From assembly GCF_001692445.1 (NCBI RefSeq), contig NZ_MAQA01000016.1, forward strand, positions 1 to 64,000: a stretch of DNA of 64,000 bases, in the 5' to 3' direction. Made by a program: the position numbers and the translations under genes. Numbering within the stretch: the stretch's first letter is position 1; each line of letters begins with the position of its first letter. This DNA is from Oerskovia enterophila. Its GTDB lineage: Bacteria > Actinomycetota > Actinomycetes > Actinomycetales > Cellulomonadaceae. The notes under the pieces were generated by a model. It had not been told where the DNA came from. It made no database searches and saw only the letters and a list, made by a program, of their open reading frames with translations. Shown piece after piece: positions 1 to 14,300 of this stretch.

Positions 1-4657
<4,657 letters not shown>

Positions 4658-4746
4658 CTCGCCATTGTGGGCGCTGCCACCGACAACCGCTCCCTGCCGG
4701 GGGAGCCGCGTCGGACGTGCCCCCTGAGACGTGGCAGGCTGTCCCC

Positions 4747-4980
4747 GTGCGGTATCGAGAGTTCTGGCAGCTGGTGGACGAGGTCTTCGGATCGGCCTAC
4801 GGTCGCGCCCTGACCCGGGACCAGGTGCTCAACGCCCTGGACGACCGCACCGCGGTCCAGGCCCTCGAGGACGGCGTCGAGCCGCGCTACGTGTGGCACG
4901 CGTTGTGCGACGCGTTGGAGGTGCCGGACGCGCAGCGGTGGGGCAAGGACGCGAACCGCCAGGCGCCGCCCGCGCGGTAG
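4747..4980 (+). CDS. DUF3046 family protein
   Basis: Small acidic protein of 77 residues, beginning VRYREFWQLVDEVFG and containing GRALTRDQVLNALDDRT and a YVWHALCDAL segment. This is the DUF3046 pattern (EFW near the start, VWRAVCEAF-like middle). The family is nearly always encoded just before recA in actinobacteria; its function is unknown. I chose GTG 4747 because family members start at M-x-x-x-EFW and because a CAGGCT hexamer sits exactly 6 nt upstream, as at other apparently leaderless genes here. GTG 4717 would add 10 residues. The last codons and the stop form the first copy of a 62-bp tandem repeat. Confidence 0.85.
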   Translation: MRYREFWQLVDEVFGSAYGRALTRDQVLNALDDRTAVQALEDGVEPRYVWHALCDALEVPDAQRWGKDANRQAPPAR

Positions 4981-5100
4981 GCGCTCGTCGCCGGGTGGGC
5001 GGGTGTGCAGCCGCGAACCGCCGGGCGCCGCCCGCGCGGTAGGCGCTCGTCGCCGGGTGGGCGGGTGTGCAGCCGCGAACCGCCGGGCGCCCCCCGCGCG
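4951..5100. repeat. 62-bp tandem direct repeat, about 2.4 copies
   Basis: A GC-rich unit starting gcgaaccgcc begins at 4951, 5013 and 5075, a period of exactly 62 bp. Copies one and two differ at a single clear position (4961, a versus g). The third copy stops at about 5100. The first copy contains the last nine sense codons and the stop of the DUF3046 gene, so the array is a local duplication of that gene's 3' end. It ends about 30 bp before the phosphodiesterase start, so it could affect that promoter. Confidence 0.9.
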
Positions 5101-5130
5101 CCCGCCCGTCGTGCGCGGCATCATGGCGGC

Positions 5131-7371
5131 ATGAGGCATCGGCTCCCGTTCTCGCTGCACGACCTGACGGGAGCCCTCTGGTCCCTCGTGTCGACGACCG
5201 CCGGGCTGGGGCTCGCGATCTGGATCGTCCCGGGCGTGCGGATCACGTCGTGGTGGTCGGTCTTCCTCGCGGCGCTCGTCGTCGGGGTCGGTGACGCGGT
5301 CCTGCGGCCCCTGTGGCGTGTCGTCGCCGGGCGCGCGGGCGTCGTCGGGGCCCTGGTCTCGGGGCTCGCGGGCCAGGTGCTCGTGGCGTGGCTCGCGCTC
5401 ACGTACCTGCCGGGGTTCGAGACCGACGACTGGGGCAGCGTCGTGGCGGTGCTCGTCCTGGCGGCGTTCTTCATGGCGATCGGCCGCTGGGCGATCGGCG
5501 CGAGCGACAACGACTACGTGATCGACAACCTGCTGCGGCGTGCCCGCCGGGCGCAGCGCACGGCCGCCCGTCGGGCCGCGCGGGCGTCGTCGGGTGGGGG
5601 AGAGAGCAAGGCCGGCGGCCCGACCGGGCCGCCGGCGTCGCCCGGCACGAGCGGAACGCCGGGCGCTGCCGACCTGTCGGACAGCCCGCCGGCCCCCGTC
5701 CCCGGCTCCCGTCCCGCGGGCCTCCTGGTCGTCCAGCTCGACGGCGTCGCACGCTCGACGTTCGACCACGCCGTCCAGGCCGGACTGGCGCCGAACCTCG
5801 CACGCTGGATCAGCGCCGGGACGCACGACCTCGAGACGTGGTGGGCGCGCGTCCCGTCGACCACGCCCGCGAGCCAGGCCGGGCTCCTGCACGGCACGAG
5901 CGAGCACGTGCCCGCGTTCCGGTGGTGGGACCGCGAGCAGGGTCGGCTCGTGGTGACCAACCACCCCGCCGACGCGGCGCGGGTCGAGGCGCTCATGACC
6001 GACGGCCGCGGGCTGCTCGCGGGCGGCGGGGTCGCGGTCTCGACGATGTTCTCGGGAGACGCAGGGACGAACCTGCTCGTCATGAGCCGCGCCCGCGCGG
6101 GCCTGGGGCCGGGGCAGGTGTTCGTCCACTTCTTCTCGAGCCCGTTCGTGCTGGTCCGGGCGCTCGTGGGCACCGTGGGCGAGTTCTTCAAGGAGCTCTA
6201 CCAGGGGTGGCAGCAGGCGGTACGGGACGTGGAGCCCCGCGTCTCGCGCCTGGGGGCCTACCCCGTGCTGCGTGCCGTCTCCAACGTGGTGCTGCGCGAC
6301 CTCAACACCTCGCTCGTCGCCGAGCAGCTCGTGCGCGGAGCACCCGTGGTGTTCGTGGACCTCGTCGACTACGACGAGATCGCGCACCACGCGGGCCCGC
6401 TGCGGCCCGAGGCGATGCGGGCGCTCGAGGGGCTGGACCGGGTGGTCGGGCTGCTCGAGCAGGTCGCCGAGGTCGCGCCCCGCCGCTACGAGGTCGTGGT
6501 GCTGTCCGACCACGGGCAGTCGCTCGGCGCGACGTTCGAGCAGGTCGTGGGCCGCTCGTTCCTGGACGAGGTGCGCCGGCTCATGGCGGTCCGGACCGCA
6601 CCGGGCGAGCGGCGCCGTCGGGCCTCCGGGGTGCGGTCCGCCGCGGGGGCCGACTCCGAGGCGTGGGGCGCGGTCAACACCGCGCTCAACGCGCTCGGCC
6701 GCGACCGGGGAGGGCGGAGCGGGCCGGGAGAGCGCGACGAGCGGAGCGAGCGGGGTGGGCGCGTGCTGGTCGGTCCGGACCGGGACGCCGCGCCGGCGGA
6801 CGCGGGGGAGCTGCCCGAGGTCGCCGTCGTCGGTTCGGGGAACCTCGGCCTCGTGTGGTTCCCGCGCTCCCCGGAGCGGCTCGTGGGCGACGAGATCCGG
6901 GCGCGCTGGCCCGCGCTCGTGCCGGGCCTGGTCGCGAACCCGGCCGTGGGGGTCGTGGTCGTGCAGGAGAACAGGCCCCCGGAGGGCGAGGTGCCCGACG
7001 TCGTCGCGTACGGCCCGGCGGGCAGCCGACACCTGGTCTCGGGTCAGGTCCATGGCGAGGACCCGCTCGCAGCGTACGGGCCGCGCGCGGCGCCCGACCT
7101 CCTGCGGGCGGCCTCGCTCGAGCACGCGGGCGACCTGCTCCTGGTTTCGAGCGTCGACGACGCGGGGCTGGTCCACGCGTTCGAGGGGCTCGTGGGTTCG
7201 CACGGCGGGCTGGGCGGTGCCCAGAACGAGGCGATCCTGCTGCACCCCGCGAGCCTGCGGGTGTCGGACGGAGCGCGCGAGGACGTGTGCGGGACGCGCA
7301 TGCTGGTGGGAGCCGAGGCGGTGCACCGCGAGCTCGTGCGCTGGCTCGAGGAGCTGGGGGTCCGGACATGA
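5131..7371 (+). CDS. Membrane-anchored type I phosphodiesterase (alkaline phosphatase superfamily)
   Basis: Predicted 746-residue two-part protein. Residues about 13-120 form roughly four hydrophobic helices resembling the actinobacterial holin-like four-helix domain. A charged, Ala/Arg- then Gly/Pro-rich linker (about 130-195) leads to a type I phosphodiesterase/nucleotide pyrophosphatase domain. Visible active-site elements are VQLDGVA (metal-binding Asp about 204), the STTPAS nucleophile segment (Thr about 244-245), VDYDEIAHHAG and VLSDHGQSLG. The substrate is probably a phosphodiester or phospholipid at the membrane but cannot be named. ATG 5131 is chosen because the hydrophobic domain starts right after it and CATCAT lies 6 nt upstream; upstream in-frame codons fall in the tandem repeat. 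Coupled to the next gene by an ATGA overlap. Confidence 0.82.
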   Translation: MRHRLPFSLHDLTGALWSLVSTTAGLGLAIWIVPGVRITSWWSVFLAALVVGVGDAVLRPLWRVVAGRAGVVGALVSGLAGQVLVAWLALTYLPGFETDDWGSVVAVLVLAAFFMAIGRWAIGASDNDYVIDNLLRRARRAQRTAARRAARASSGGGESKAGGPTGPPASPGTSGTPGAADLSDSPPAPVPGSRPAGLLVVQLDGVARSTFDHAVQAGLAPNLARWISAGTHDLETWWARVPSTTPASQAGLLHGTSEHVPAFRWWDREQGRLVVTNHPADAARVEALMTDGRGLLAGGGVAVSTMFSGDAGTNLLVMSRARAGLGPGQVFVHFFSSPFVLVRALVGTVGEFFKELYQGWQQAVRDVEPRVSRLGAYPVLRAVSNVVLRDLNTSLVAEQLVRGAPVVFVDLVDYDEIAHHAGPLRPEAMRALEGLDRVVGLLEQVAEVAPRRYEVVVLSDHGQSLGATFEQVVGRSFLDEVRRLMAVRTAPGERRRRASGVRSAAGADSEAWGAVNTALNALGRDRGGRSGPGERDERSERGGRVLVGPDRDAAPADAGELPEVAVVGSGNLGLVWFPRSPERLVGDEIRARWPALVPGLVANPAVGVVVVQENRPPEGEVPDVVAYGPAGSRHLVSGQVHGEDPLAAYGPRAAPDLLRAASLEHAGDLLLVSSVDDAGLVHAFEGLVGSHGGLGGAQNEAILLHPASLRVSDGAREDVCGTRMLVGAEAVHRELVRWLEELGVRT

Positions 7372-8234
7372 CCGAGGAGCAGGTGGCCCCCGGGCTGAGG
7401 GTCACGTGGCTCGGCCACTCGAGCGCGGTGCTCGACGTCGCGACGCCCGACGGCCGCGTGCGGATCGTCACCGACCCCCTGCTGAAGCGGCACGCCGGGC
7501 TGCTGCGGCGACGCGGAGTGCGGCCCGCCGAGGTCTGGCGGGACGCCGACGCGGTCCTGCTCTCGCACCTGCACCACGACCACGCCGAGCTGGGGTCCCT
7601 GCGGCTGCTGGGGGACGTGCCGGTCCTGACCGCCCCCGCCAACGCGCGCTGGCTGCGTTCCAAGGGGCTCACCGGGGTGGGGCTCGGCACCGGCCCCGAG
7701 CACGACGAGCACCCGCTCGCGGGTGCTCTGCCGGGGCGTCCCCGGGTCCCCGGGGCGGCTGGGGAGCACGGCTCCTGGCACGACGTCGGAGCGCACGTCC
7801 GCGTCCACCTCACCCCGGCGGTGCACGGGCACCGGCCCATGCCGCACCGACCCAACGCCGCGGTGGGGCACCTCGTGCAGTCGGGCGGCTGGACCCTCTG
7901 GGTGCTCGGCGACACCGAGGCCTACCCCGGCATGGTGCACCTGCCGGCGCTCGCGGGCGGGCCGGTCGACGTCGCCCTGGTGCCCGTGGCGGGCTGGGGG
8001 CCGCGGTTGTCGGGCGGCCACCTGGGACCGGCCGAGGCGGCGCGCGTGTGCGCGGCGGTCGGGGTGCGGCTCGCGATCCCGGTCCACTGGGGGACGCTGC
8101 ACGCGCCGGGCGGGCAGAACCTGCCGCGCGGCTGGATGGACCACGCGGGGGACGCGTTCGCGGCCGCGGTGCACCGGTGGGCTCCCGAGACCCGGGCGGT
8201 CGTGCTGCGGCCGGGGGAGTCGTGGGAGGGCTGA
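7368..8234 (+). CDS. MBL-fold metallo-hydrolase
   Basis: 288-residue soluble protein of the metallo-beta-lactamase superfamily (UlaG/NAPE-PLD-like subgroup). It begins GLRVTWLGHSSAVLDV and has the metal-binding HLHHDH motif (residues 67-72), TDPLL before it, HGHRPMPHRPNAAVG in the middle, and LGDTEAYPGM with a late PVHWGTLH histidine, so all expected ligands seem present. Such enzymes hydrolyse phosphodiester, lactone or amide bonds; the substrate is unknown. The start overlaps the phosphodiesterase stop (ATGA), so the two are cotranslated and may act on related substrates. Both sit between DUF3046 and recA, which are usually adjacent. Confidence 0.85.
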   Translation: MTEEQVAPGLRVTWLGHSSAVLDVATPDGRVRIVTDPLLKRHAGLLRRRGVRPAEVWRDADAVLLSHLHHDHAELGSLRLLGDVPVLTAPANARWLRSKGLTGVGLGTGPEHDEHPLAGALPGRPRVPGAAGEHGSWHDVGAHVRVHLTPAVHGHRPMPHRPNAAVGHLVQSGGWTLWVLGDTEAYPGMVHLPALAGGPVDVALVPVAGWGPRLSGGHLGPAEAARVCAAVGVRLAIPVHWGTLHAPGGQNLPRGWMDHAGDAFAAAVHRWAPETRAVVLRPGESWEG

Positions 8235-8553
8235 GGGCGTGGACGGGGCCCGCGACGGGGCGGTGAAGGCTCGTGCCGGTCGTGGGACCGGTGCGTCGCG
8301 GGCCGCGACGGGCGTGTGGCGGGCGCGCGGGGCGTGCTCGACGACACGCCGCGCAGGACGGCCTCTCGAACAGGTGTTCGGGTAGAGTTGTGCACAGCAC
8401 TCGCCGACAGCCCGTCATCCACAGGCAGGGCACGGGGGACGACGAGTGTCAGTGGCGGCACGTACCGTCGGGACACGACACAGGCTTCCTGAGGTCTTCG
8501 GCCTCGAACATACTTCGGCACGGTTCCGTGCCCCGCACGCAAAGGTGACCGAC
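8235..8553 (+). promoter_or_regulatory. recA upstream region with SOS (LexA) box
   Basis: No gene is supported in these 319 bp. At 8366-8381 lies TCGAACAGGTGTTCGG, one base from the actinobacterial LexA box TCGAACRNRTGTTCGA. A possible -10 hexamer TAGAGT follows at 8383-8388, so LexA bound here would block RNA polymerase. The transcript would have a leader of about 160 nt before recA. No intrinsic terminator is obvious after the hydrolase gene. Confidence 0.85.
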
Positions 8554-9642
8554 ATGCCCGCACCCGCAGACCGCGAGAAGGCGCTCGAAGCCGCCCTCGC
8601 ACAGATCGACCGCAACTTCGGCAAGGGATCGGTGATGCGCCTCGGCGACGAGGGTCGCGCGCCGGTCGAGGTCATCCCCACCGGGTCGATCGCCCTGGAC
8701 ATCGCGCTCGGCATCGGCGGCCTCCCGCGCGGCCGTGTCGTGGAGATCTACGGCCCCGAGTCCAGCGGCAAGACGACCGTCGCGCTCCACGCCGTGGCAA
8801 GCGCCCAGCGCGCGGGCGGCATCGCGGCGTTCATCGACGCCGAGCACGCGCTGGACCCCGAGTACGCGAAGAAGCTGGGCGTCGACACCGACGCGCTGCT
8901 CGTCTCGCAGCCGGACACGGGCGAGCAGGCCCTCGAGATCACGGACATGCTGATCCGCTCGGGCGCCATCGACATCATCGTCATCGACTCGGTCGCGGCG
9001 CTCGTGCCCAAGGCCGAGATCGAGGGCGAGATGGGTGACAGCCACGTCGGCCTCCAGGCCCGCCTCATGTCCCAGGCGCTGCGCAAGCTCACGGGTGCCC
9101 TGAGCCAGTCAGGCACCACCGCGATCTTCATCAACCAGCTCCGCGAGAAGATCGGCGTCTTCTTCGGGACCCCCGAGACCACGACCGGTGGCAAGGCCCT
9201 GAAGTTCTACGCCTCGATCCGCCTGGACATCCGCCGCATCGAGACCCTCAAGGAGGGCACGGACGCGGTCGGCAACCGCACGCGCGTCAAGGTCGTCAAG
9301 AACAAGATGGCCCCGCCCTTCAAGCAGGCCGAGTTCGACATCCTGTACGGCGTCGGCATCTCGCGCGAGGGTGGCCTGATCGACATGGGCGTCGAGCACG
9401 GCTTCGTGCGCAAGTCCGGGTCCTGGTTCACCTACGGCGGCGACCAGCTCGGCCAGGGCAAGGAGAACGCACGCAGCTTCCTACGTGACAACCCGGACCT
9501 CGCCAACGAGCTCGAGAAGCGCATCAAGGAGAAGCTCGGCGTCGGGGCCAAGGTCGACGCCCCCGCGGACGAGGTACCCGCGGTCGCTCCGGTCACCCCT
9601 GCGGCGGCCCCGGCCGGTAAGGGCAAGAAGGCCGTCCTCTGA
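8554..9642 (+). CDS. recA: Recombinase RecA
   Basis: Strand-exchange ATPase of homologous recombination and co-protease for LexA self-cleavage. The 362-residue product is typical in length. It starts [20 protein letters not shown]; Walker A GPESSGKT lies at residues 67-74, and [20 protein letters not shown], the L2 region with [19 protein letters not shown], and [10 protein letters not shown] are all present. No intein interrupts it. A disordered Ala/Pro C-tail ends in [11 protein letters not shown] 8554 matches the family N-terminus; an upstream in-frame GTG (8446) would add residues unlike RecA. It sits under an SOS box with recX 23 bp downstream. Confidence 0.98.
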   Translation: MPAPADREKALEAALAQIDRNFGKGSVMRLGDEGRAPVEVIPTGSIALDIALGIGGLPRGRVVEIYGPESSGKTTVALHAVASAQRAGGIAAFIDAEHALDPEYAKKLGVDTDALLVSQPDTGEQALEITDMLIRSGAIDIIVIDSVAALVPKAEIEGEMGDSHVGLQARLMSQALRKLTGALSQSGTTAIFINQLREKIGVFFGTPETTTGGKALKFYASIRLDIRRIETLKEGTDAVGNRTRVKVVKNKMAPPFKQAEFDILYGVGISREGGLIDMGVEHGFVRKSGSWFTYGGDQLGQGKENARSFLRDNPDLANELEKRIKEKLGVGAKVDAPADEVPAVAPVTPAAAPAGKGKKAVL

Positions 9643-9665
9643 TCGTCGACGACCCGCTGGACCAG

Positions 9666-10541
9666 ATGCCCGAGTGGGCGCGTCCCCTTCCCGGTGAGGA
9701 GGGGGACGCGCCCATCGGCGCGTCCGGCACGGCGGGCGACGTCTCCGGGGCAGCGGGCGGCACCACGGACCGGAGGGGGCCCGTGGCCCGCAGCGGCAGT
9801 GCTCCGAGCCGAGGGAAGCCGACGCGGGGGGTGTCCGGGTTCGGCTCGTCCGGGCTCGGCGGTGGTAGGTCCAGCGGCAAGAGCAGCAGCTTCGGCAGCA
9901 GCGGGTTCGGTGAGCGGTCCGCGAGCCGAGGAGCGAGCACGACCCGGCGCCGCGACTACTCGGGGGAACGCAAGGAACGCAAGCCGCGTCCCACGATCGC
10001 CGACCGCGTGGAGTCGGGTGCCCTGGCCGGGGCCGAGCTCACCGAGCACGCCCGCGAAGCGATCCTGCGGACGCTCACGGCAGCCCCCAAGAGCCGCCGT
10101 CAGCTCATGGACTCCATGACCCGCAAGGGATACCCGTCCGAGGTCCTCGAACCGATCCTCGACCGTTTCGAGGAGGTCGGGCTGGTCGACGACGCCGAGT
10201 ACGCCGGGATGATCGTCCGCACCCGCCACGGCGAGCGAGGCCTGTCCCGTCGGGCCATCGCACAGGAGCTGCGGCGCAAGGGCATCGACGACGAAACCGC
10301 GACGGGCGCCCTCGACCAGGTCGACGACGACGACGAGCACGACGCGGCTCGTGAGCTCGTCCAGCGGCGCCTGGCCAGGACCACCGGCCTCGACCGTGAG
10401 GTCCGCACCCGACGCGTCGTCGGGATGCTCGCCCGCAAGGGCTACAGCCCGGGGCTCGCGCTCACCCTGGTCCGCGAAGAGCTCGCCCGTGAGGGCGAGG
10501 AGGCGGACGACGAGCCCTACGGCGGGTTCGACGACCTCTGA
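9666..10541 (+). CDS. recX: Regulatory protein RecX
   Basis: Inhibitor and modulator of RecA filaments. Of 291 residues, the C-terminal 155 or so are the RecX three-helix repeats (LTEHAREAILRTLTAAPKSR, GLVDDAEYAGMIVRTRHGER, GLSRRAIAQELRRKGI, RRVVGMLARKGYSPGLAL). The first 130 residues are a low-complexity Gly/Ser/Arg-rich extension, much longer than in Escherichia coli RecX but common in actinobacteria; it may be a flexible DNA- or RecA-contacting tail. ATG 9666 is the first good start after recA. Cotranscription with recA from the SOS promoter is expected. It converges on the importer operon. Confidence 0.93.
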   Translation: MPEWARPLPGEEGDAPIGASGTAGDVSGAAGGTTDRRGPVARSGSAPSRGKPTRGVSGFGSSGLGGGRSSGKSSSFGSSGFGERSASRGASTTRRRDYSGERKERKPRPTIADRVESGALAGAELTEHAREAILRTLTAAPKSRRQLMDSMTRKGYPSEVLEPILDRFEEVGLVDDAEYAGMIVRTRHGERGLSRRAIAQELRRKGIDDETATGALDQVDDDDEHDAARELVQRRLARTTGLDREVRTRRVVGMLARKGYSPGLALTLVREELAREGEEADDEPYGGFDDL

Positions 10542-10558
10542 CGGCGAGCTCCGCCGTC
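10540..10558. terminator. Short hairpin after recX
   Basis: GACGGCG (10540-10546) pairs with CGCCGTC (10552-10558) around a 5-nt loop, overlapping the recX stop. No T tract follows. It could serve as a weak terminator between the convergent recX and gluD genes. Confidence 0.45.
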
Positions 10559-10670
10559 GGGCCGCGGACCACTCCGCTCGCGCGGGACGTCGAGGTCGAC
10601 GGACACGCAGCGGCCGTCCAGGGTCGTGGGACCCGGGACGGCCGCAGCGAGCCGATCACCTACGTGCCGG

Positions 10671-11579
10671 TCACTTCGGTGCAGGAGGTGCGGCCGGCGC
10701 AGTACCGACCGGAGCCGCCCCGCGCGCCCCGACCGCGAGACCGGGCGTCGCCGCCCGGACCGGGCCGGCGGTCCGACCTCGCAGGCGCCGCGCCAGGATC
10801 TCGGCGACCTTCGAGAGCACGTAGTTGATCGTGATGAACAGGATCGCCGCGATCAGCAGCGACTGCAGGATGTTGCCGTAGGCGGATCCGAGACGACGCG
10901 ACTCCTGGAGGAGCTCGGTGTACGTGATGATGTAGCCGAGCGCGGTGTCCTTGAGGACCACGACGAGCTGGGAGACCAGCGCCGGGAGCATCGCGATGAG
11001 CGCCTGCGGCACCTCGACCGACCGGAGCGACTGGCCCCGGGTGAGCCCGACCGCCAGAGCAGCCTCGCCCTGCCCCTTGGGCAGCCCGTAGACCCCCGAG
11101 CGGACCAGCTCGGCGACCACGGACCCGTTGTAGAGGATCAGGGCGATCACGACCGCCATGAACGGTGCGTCGGGCACCTTGAGCTGGGCCAGGAAGAGCC
11201 AGAAGAAGATCATCATGAGCAGGACCGGGACGGCCCGGAAGAACTCGACGACCAGGCCCGAGAGCCAGCGCACGGCCTTGACCGCCGACAGGCGCCCGAT
11301 GCCGAAGAGCAGACCGAACACGATCGCCCCGACGATCGCGACGCCTGCCGCGCGCAGGGTGTCGAGCAGGCCCGGGAGGTAGAAGTTCTCCCAGGCGTCC
11401 GCCGTGAAGATCGGCTGCCACTTCTCCGCGGTGAGCTGGCCCTCGCGGCCCAGCAGCACCAGGGCGTAGGCCGCGATGCCCGCGACCACGATCGCCCCCA
11501 CGACGTTGCCGATCAGGATGGTGCGCCGGCCTCGAGGCCCGGGGGCGTCGAACAGGACCGTCTGCTGCTGGGCGGTCAT
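10671..11579 (-). CDS. gluD: Amino-acid ABC transporter permease (GluD-type)
   Basis: Second membrane subunit of a polar amino-acid importer of the glutamate/HisMQ family. The 302-residue protein has a hydrophobic N-terminal helix, then the permease core with FFRAVPVLLMMIFFW, the EAA-loop region (GQGEAALAVGLTRGQSLRSVEVPQAL) that docks on the ATPase, and a LKDTALGYIITYTEL segment. The C-terminus is an Ala/Pro-rich cytoplasmic tail. Its ATG overlaps the gluC stop (ATGA), giving translational coupling. Last gene of the gluABCD operon. Glutamate specificity is inferred from gene order and resemblance to corynebacterial and streptomycete gluD. Confidence 0.9.
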   Translation of the reverse strand: MTAQQQTVLFDAPGPRGRRTILIGNVVGAIVVAGIAAYALVLLGREGQLTAEKWQPIFTADAWENFYLPGLLDTLRAAGVAIVGAIVFGLLFGIGRLSAVKAVRWLSGLVVEFFRAVPVLLMMIFFWLFLAQLKVPDAPFMAVVIALILYNGSVVAELVRSGVYGLPKGQGEAALAVGLTRGQSLRSVEVPQALIAMLPALVSQLVVVLKDTALGYIITYTELLQESRRLGSAYGNILQSLLIAAILFITINYVLSKVAEILARRLRGRTAGPVRAATPGLAVGARGAAPVGTAPAAPPAPK

Positions 11580-12265
11580 CGCTTCACCGCCAGACGGCGC
11601 GAGAGCGCGGTCGTCGCGAGCCCGACCGGGATCACGAGGATCACGTAGCCGATCGCGAACGTCAGGAAGATCGCGATGATGACGTCGGAGTCGAACTCGA
11701 TCATGGTCTTCATGAGGCTGGAGGTCTCCGTCGCGACGCCGGCCGCGGCGGCGACGGTCGAGTTCTTGATGAGGGCGATGAGCACGTTGCCGAGCGGGGC
11801 CACCGAGCCACGGAAGGCCTGGGGGAGGATCACGATCCGTGCCGCCGGCAGGAACGAGAGGCCGATCGCGCGGGCCGCCTCGGCCTGTCCGATCGGCACG
11901 GTGTTGACCCCGGAGCGGATCGCCTCGCACACGAACGCCGCGTGGTAGACCGCGAGGCCCAGCACCGCGAAACGGAAGAAGTTGGACGGGAAGTCGTCGG
12001 CGAGCTGGATCTTGAGCTGGCCCCAGACCCCGAGCGTCAGGAACACCATGATGATCGTCAACGGCGTGTTGCGGAACAGCGTGACGTACGTGGCACCGGC
12101 CCACTGCAGGCTCGGGATCGGGGAGATCCGCATGAGCGCGAGCACCGTGCCGATGACGAGCGCCAGGATCGCCGCCCAGAACGTGAGCTGGATGTTGACC
12201 CAGAACGCGCCCAGGACGTCGTACGACTCGAAGAGCCGCAAGAACTGAGAGAGGTAGTCACCCAC
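11576..12265 (-). CDS. gluC: Amino-acid ABC transporter permease (GluC-type)
   Basis: First membrane subunit of the importer, 229 residues, standard for HisM/GltK-like permeases. It begins MGDYLSQFLRLFESYDVLGA, has about five transmembrane segments, the typical YVTLFRNTPLTIIMVF motif, and the EAA loop AIGLSFLPAARIVILPQAFR followed by PLGNVLIALIKNSTVAAAAG. It pairs with GluD to form the heterodimeric channel. The gene follows gluB after 120 bp that contain a strong stem-loop and overlaps gluD by 4 nt. Confidence 0.92.
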   Translation of the reverse strand: MGDYLSQFLRLFESYDVLGAFWVNIQLTFWAAILALVIGTVLALMRISPIPSLQWAGATYVTLFRNTPLTIIMVFLTLGVWGQLKIQLADDFPSNFFRFAVLGLAVYHAAFVCEAIRSGVNTVPIGQAEAARAIGLSFLPAARIVILPQAFRGSVAPLGNVLIALIKNSTVAAAAGVATETSSLMKTMIEFDSDVIIAIFLTFAIGYVILVIPVGLATTALSRRLAVKR

Positions 12266-12323
12266 GACGGGTCACCCTTCACGAGGTGCGGCGCGGACGC
12301 CGCACGAGACCGGACCGGACGTG

Positions 12324-12376
12324 TGCTGCGCCGGGCGGGCGCGGCCCCAGGGGGCACGCGCTCACCCGGCGCAGCA
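12324..12376 (-). other. gluB-gluC intercistronic stem-loop
   Basis: A perfect 12-bp stem (12324-12335 with 12365-12376) with a 29-nt GC-rich loop begins 9 nt after the gluB stop codon on the minus strand. There is no T tract, and gluC and gluD lie downstream in the same operon, so it is more likely an RNA-stabilising or attenuating element than a full terminator. Such hairpins let the binding protein be made in excess over the permeases. Confidence 0.7.
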
Positions 12377-12385
12377 GCGGACCTG

Positions 12386-13249
12386 TCAGGCGCAGGCGTC
12401 CGGCGTCGGCGGGTTCTCCGAGGCGTTCGGGGTGTACCCCGTGCCCTCGGTGTTGGTCGTGATGGCCTCCTCCCACGACCCGTCCTCGATCATCTCGGTG
12501 ATCGCGGCGTTGATGTCCTCGCACTTGTCGCTGCTCTGCGGGATCCCGACGCCGTAGCGCTCGGTCGAGAAGGGCGCCCCGACGACCTTGACCTTGCCCT
12601 TGTTCGCGGGCTGGGCCGCGAGGCCGGCCAGGATGATGTCGTCCGTGGTGACCGCGTCGACCTGACCCGAGAGCAGGGCCGTGACGCACTCGGCGTAGCC
12701 GGGCTGCTCGAGCAGCTGGACCCCGGCCGCGTACTCGTCCTTGATGCGCTGCGCGGAGGTGGACCCGGTGACCGAGCAGAGGTTCTTGCCCTCGAGGTCC
12801 TCGGGGCCCTTGATGTCGGTGTTGTCCTCGGCGACGAGCAGGTCCTGCCCGGCGACGAAGTACGGACCGGCGAACGCGACGGTCTCCTTGCGCTTGTCGG
12901 TGATCGAGTAGGTCGCGAAGATCATGTCGACCTGGTCGGTGCTCAGCAGCGTCTCGCGCTGGGCCGACGGAGCTTCCTTCCACTCGATCTGGTCCTCCGA
13001 GTAGCCGAGCTTCTCGGCGACGTAGCGGGCGACGTCCGTGTCGAACCCCGTGTACGTGTCGCCCTCCTTGAAGCCGAGACCCGGCTGGTCGAACTTGATG
13101 CCGATGGTGATCTTCTCGCCGCCGCCGTCGGACGTCGCGGCGTCGGTCTCGCCGCCCGTGTCGTCGGTGCCGCCGCTGCAGGCGCCGAGGATCAGGGCGG
13201 TGGCCGCGGTGAGGGCGAGGAGCCCTCCGGTTCGGGTACGTGCTCGCAT
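12386..13249 (-). CDS. gluB: Glutamate-type ABC transporter substrate-binding lipoprotein
   Basis: Extracellular binding protein of the importer, 287 residues. The signal peptide MRARTRTGGLLALTAATA ends in a lipobox LGAC with the lipidated Cys at about residue 24, followed by a Gly/Thr/Asp-rich linker. The mature part is the SBP family 3 fold (GFDTDVARYVAEKLGY, QVDMIFATYSITDKR, AGQDLLVAEDN, LLSGQVDAVTTDD). ATG 13249 is chosen because the signal peptide starts there and an AAGGGGAAG stretch precedes it; an upstream in-frame ATG would put charged residues before the signal. Second gene of gluABCD, 211 bp after gluA. Confidence 0.93.
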   Translation of the reverse strand: MRARTRTGGLLALTAATALILGACSGGTDDTGGETDAATSDGGGEKITIGIKFDQPGLGFKEGDTYTGFDTDVARYVAEKLGYSEDQIEWKEAPSAQRETLLSTDQVDMIFATYSITDKRKETVAFAGPYFVAGQDLLVAEDNTDIKGPEDLEGKNLCSVTGSTSAQRIKDEYAAGVQLLEQPGYAECVTALLSGQVDAVTTDDIILAGLAAQPANKGKVKVVGAPFSTERYGVGIPQSSDKCEDINAAITEMIEDGSWEEAITTNTEGTGYTPNASENPPTPDACA

Positions 13250-13460
13250 GGTGTCTTCCCCTTCGTCGTGCCGAGCCGTCACGGGGGACCTGGTGGTCAC
13301 CCGCTCCGTCCGGCTGGTTCGTGGCCGGTCGAGCTGTCGGTTCTTGCAGGTGGTCGCCGGACTCTTCGTCGAGGCCGGGATCCGTGGGGCGTGCTGTGCT
13401 GCGTGGGGAGGTGCTGGTCGGGGGCGGTGGTTCGGTGCTGGTGCTGTCGCTGCGGTGCGG

Positions 13461-14294
<834 letters not shown>

Positions 14295-14300
14295 TTCATG

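Noticed and set aside
8504-8519. Second SOS-like sequence TCGAACATACTTCGGC before recA
   Set aside because: The left half fits but the right half (GTTCGA) does not align at the right spacing.
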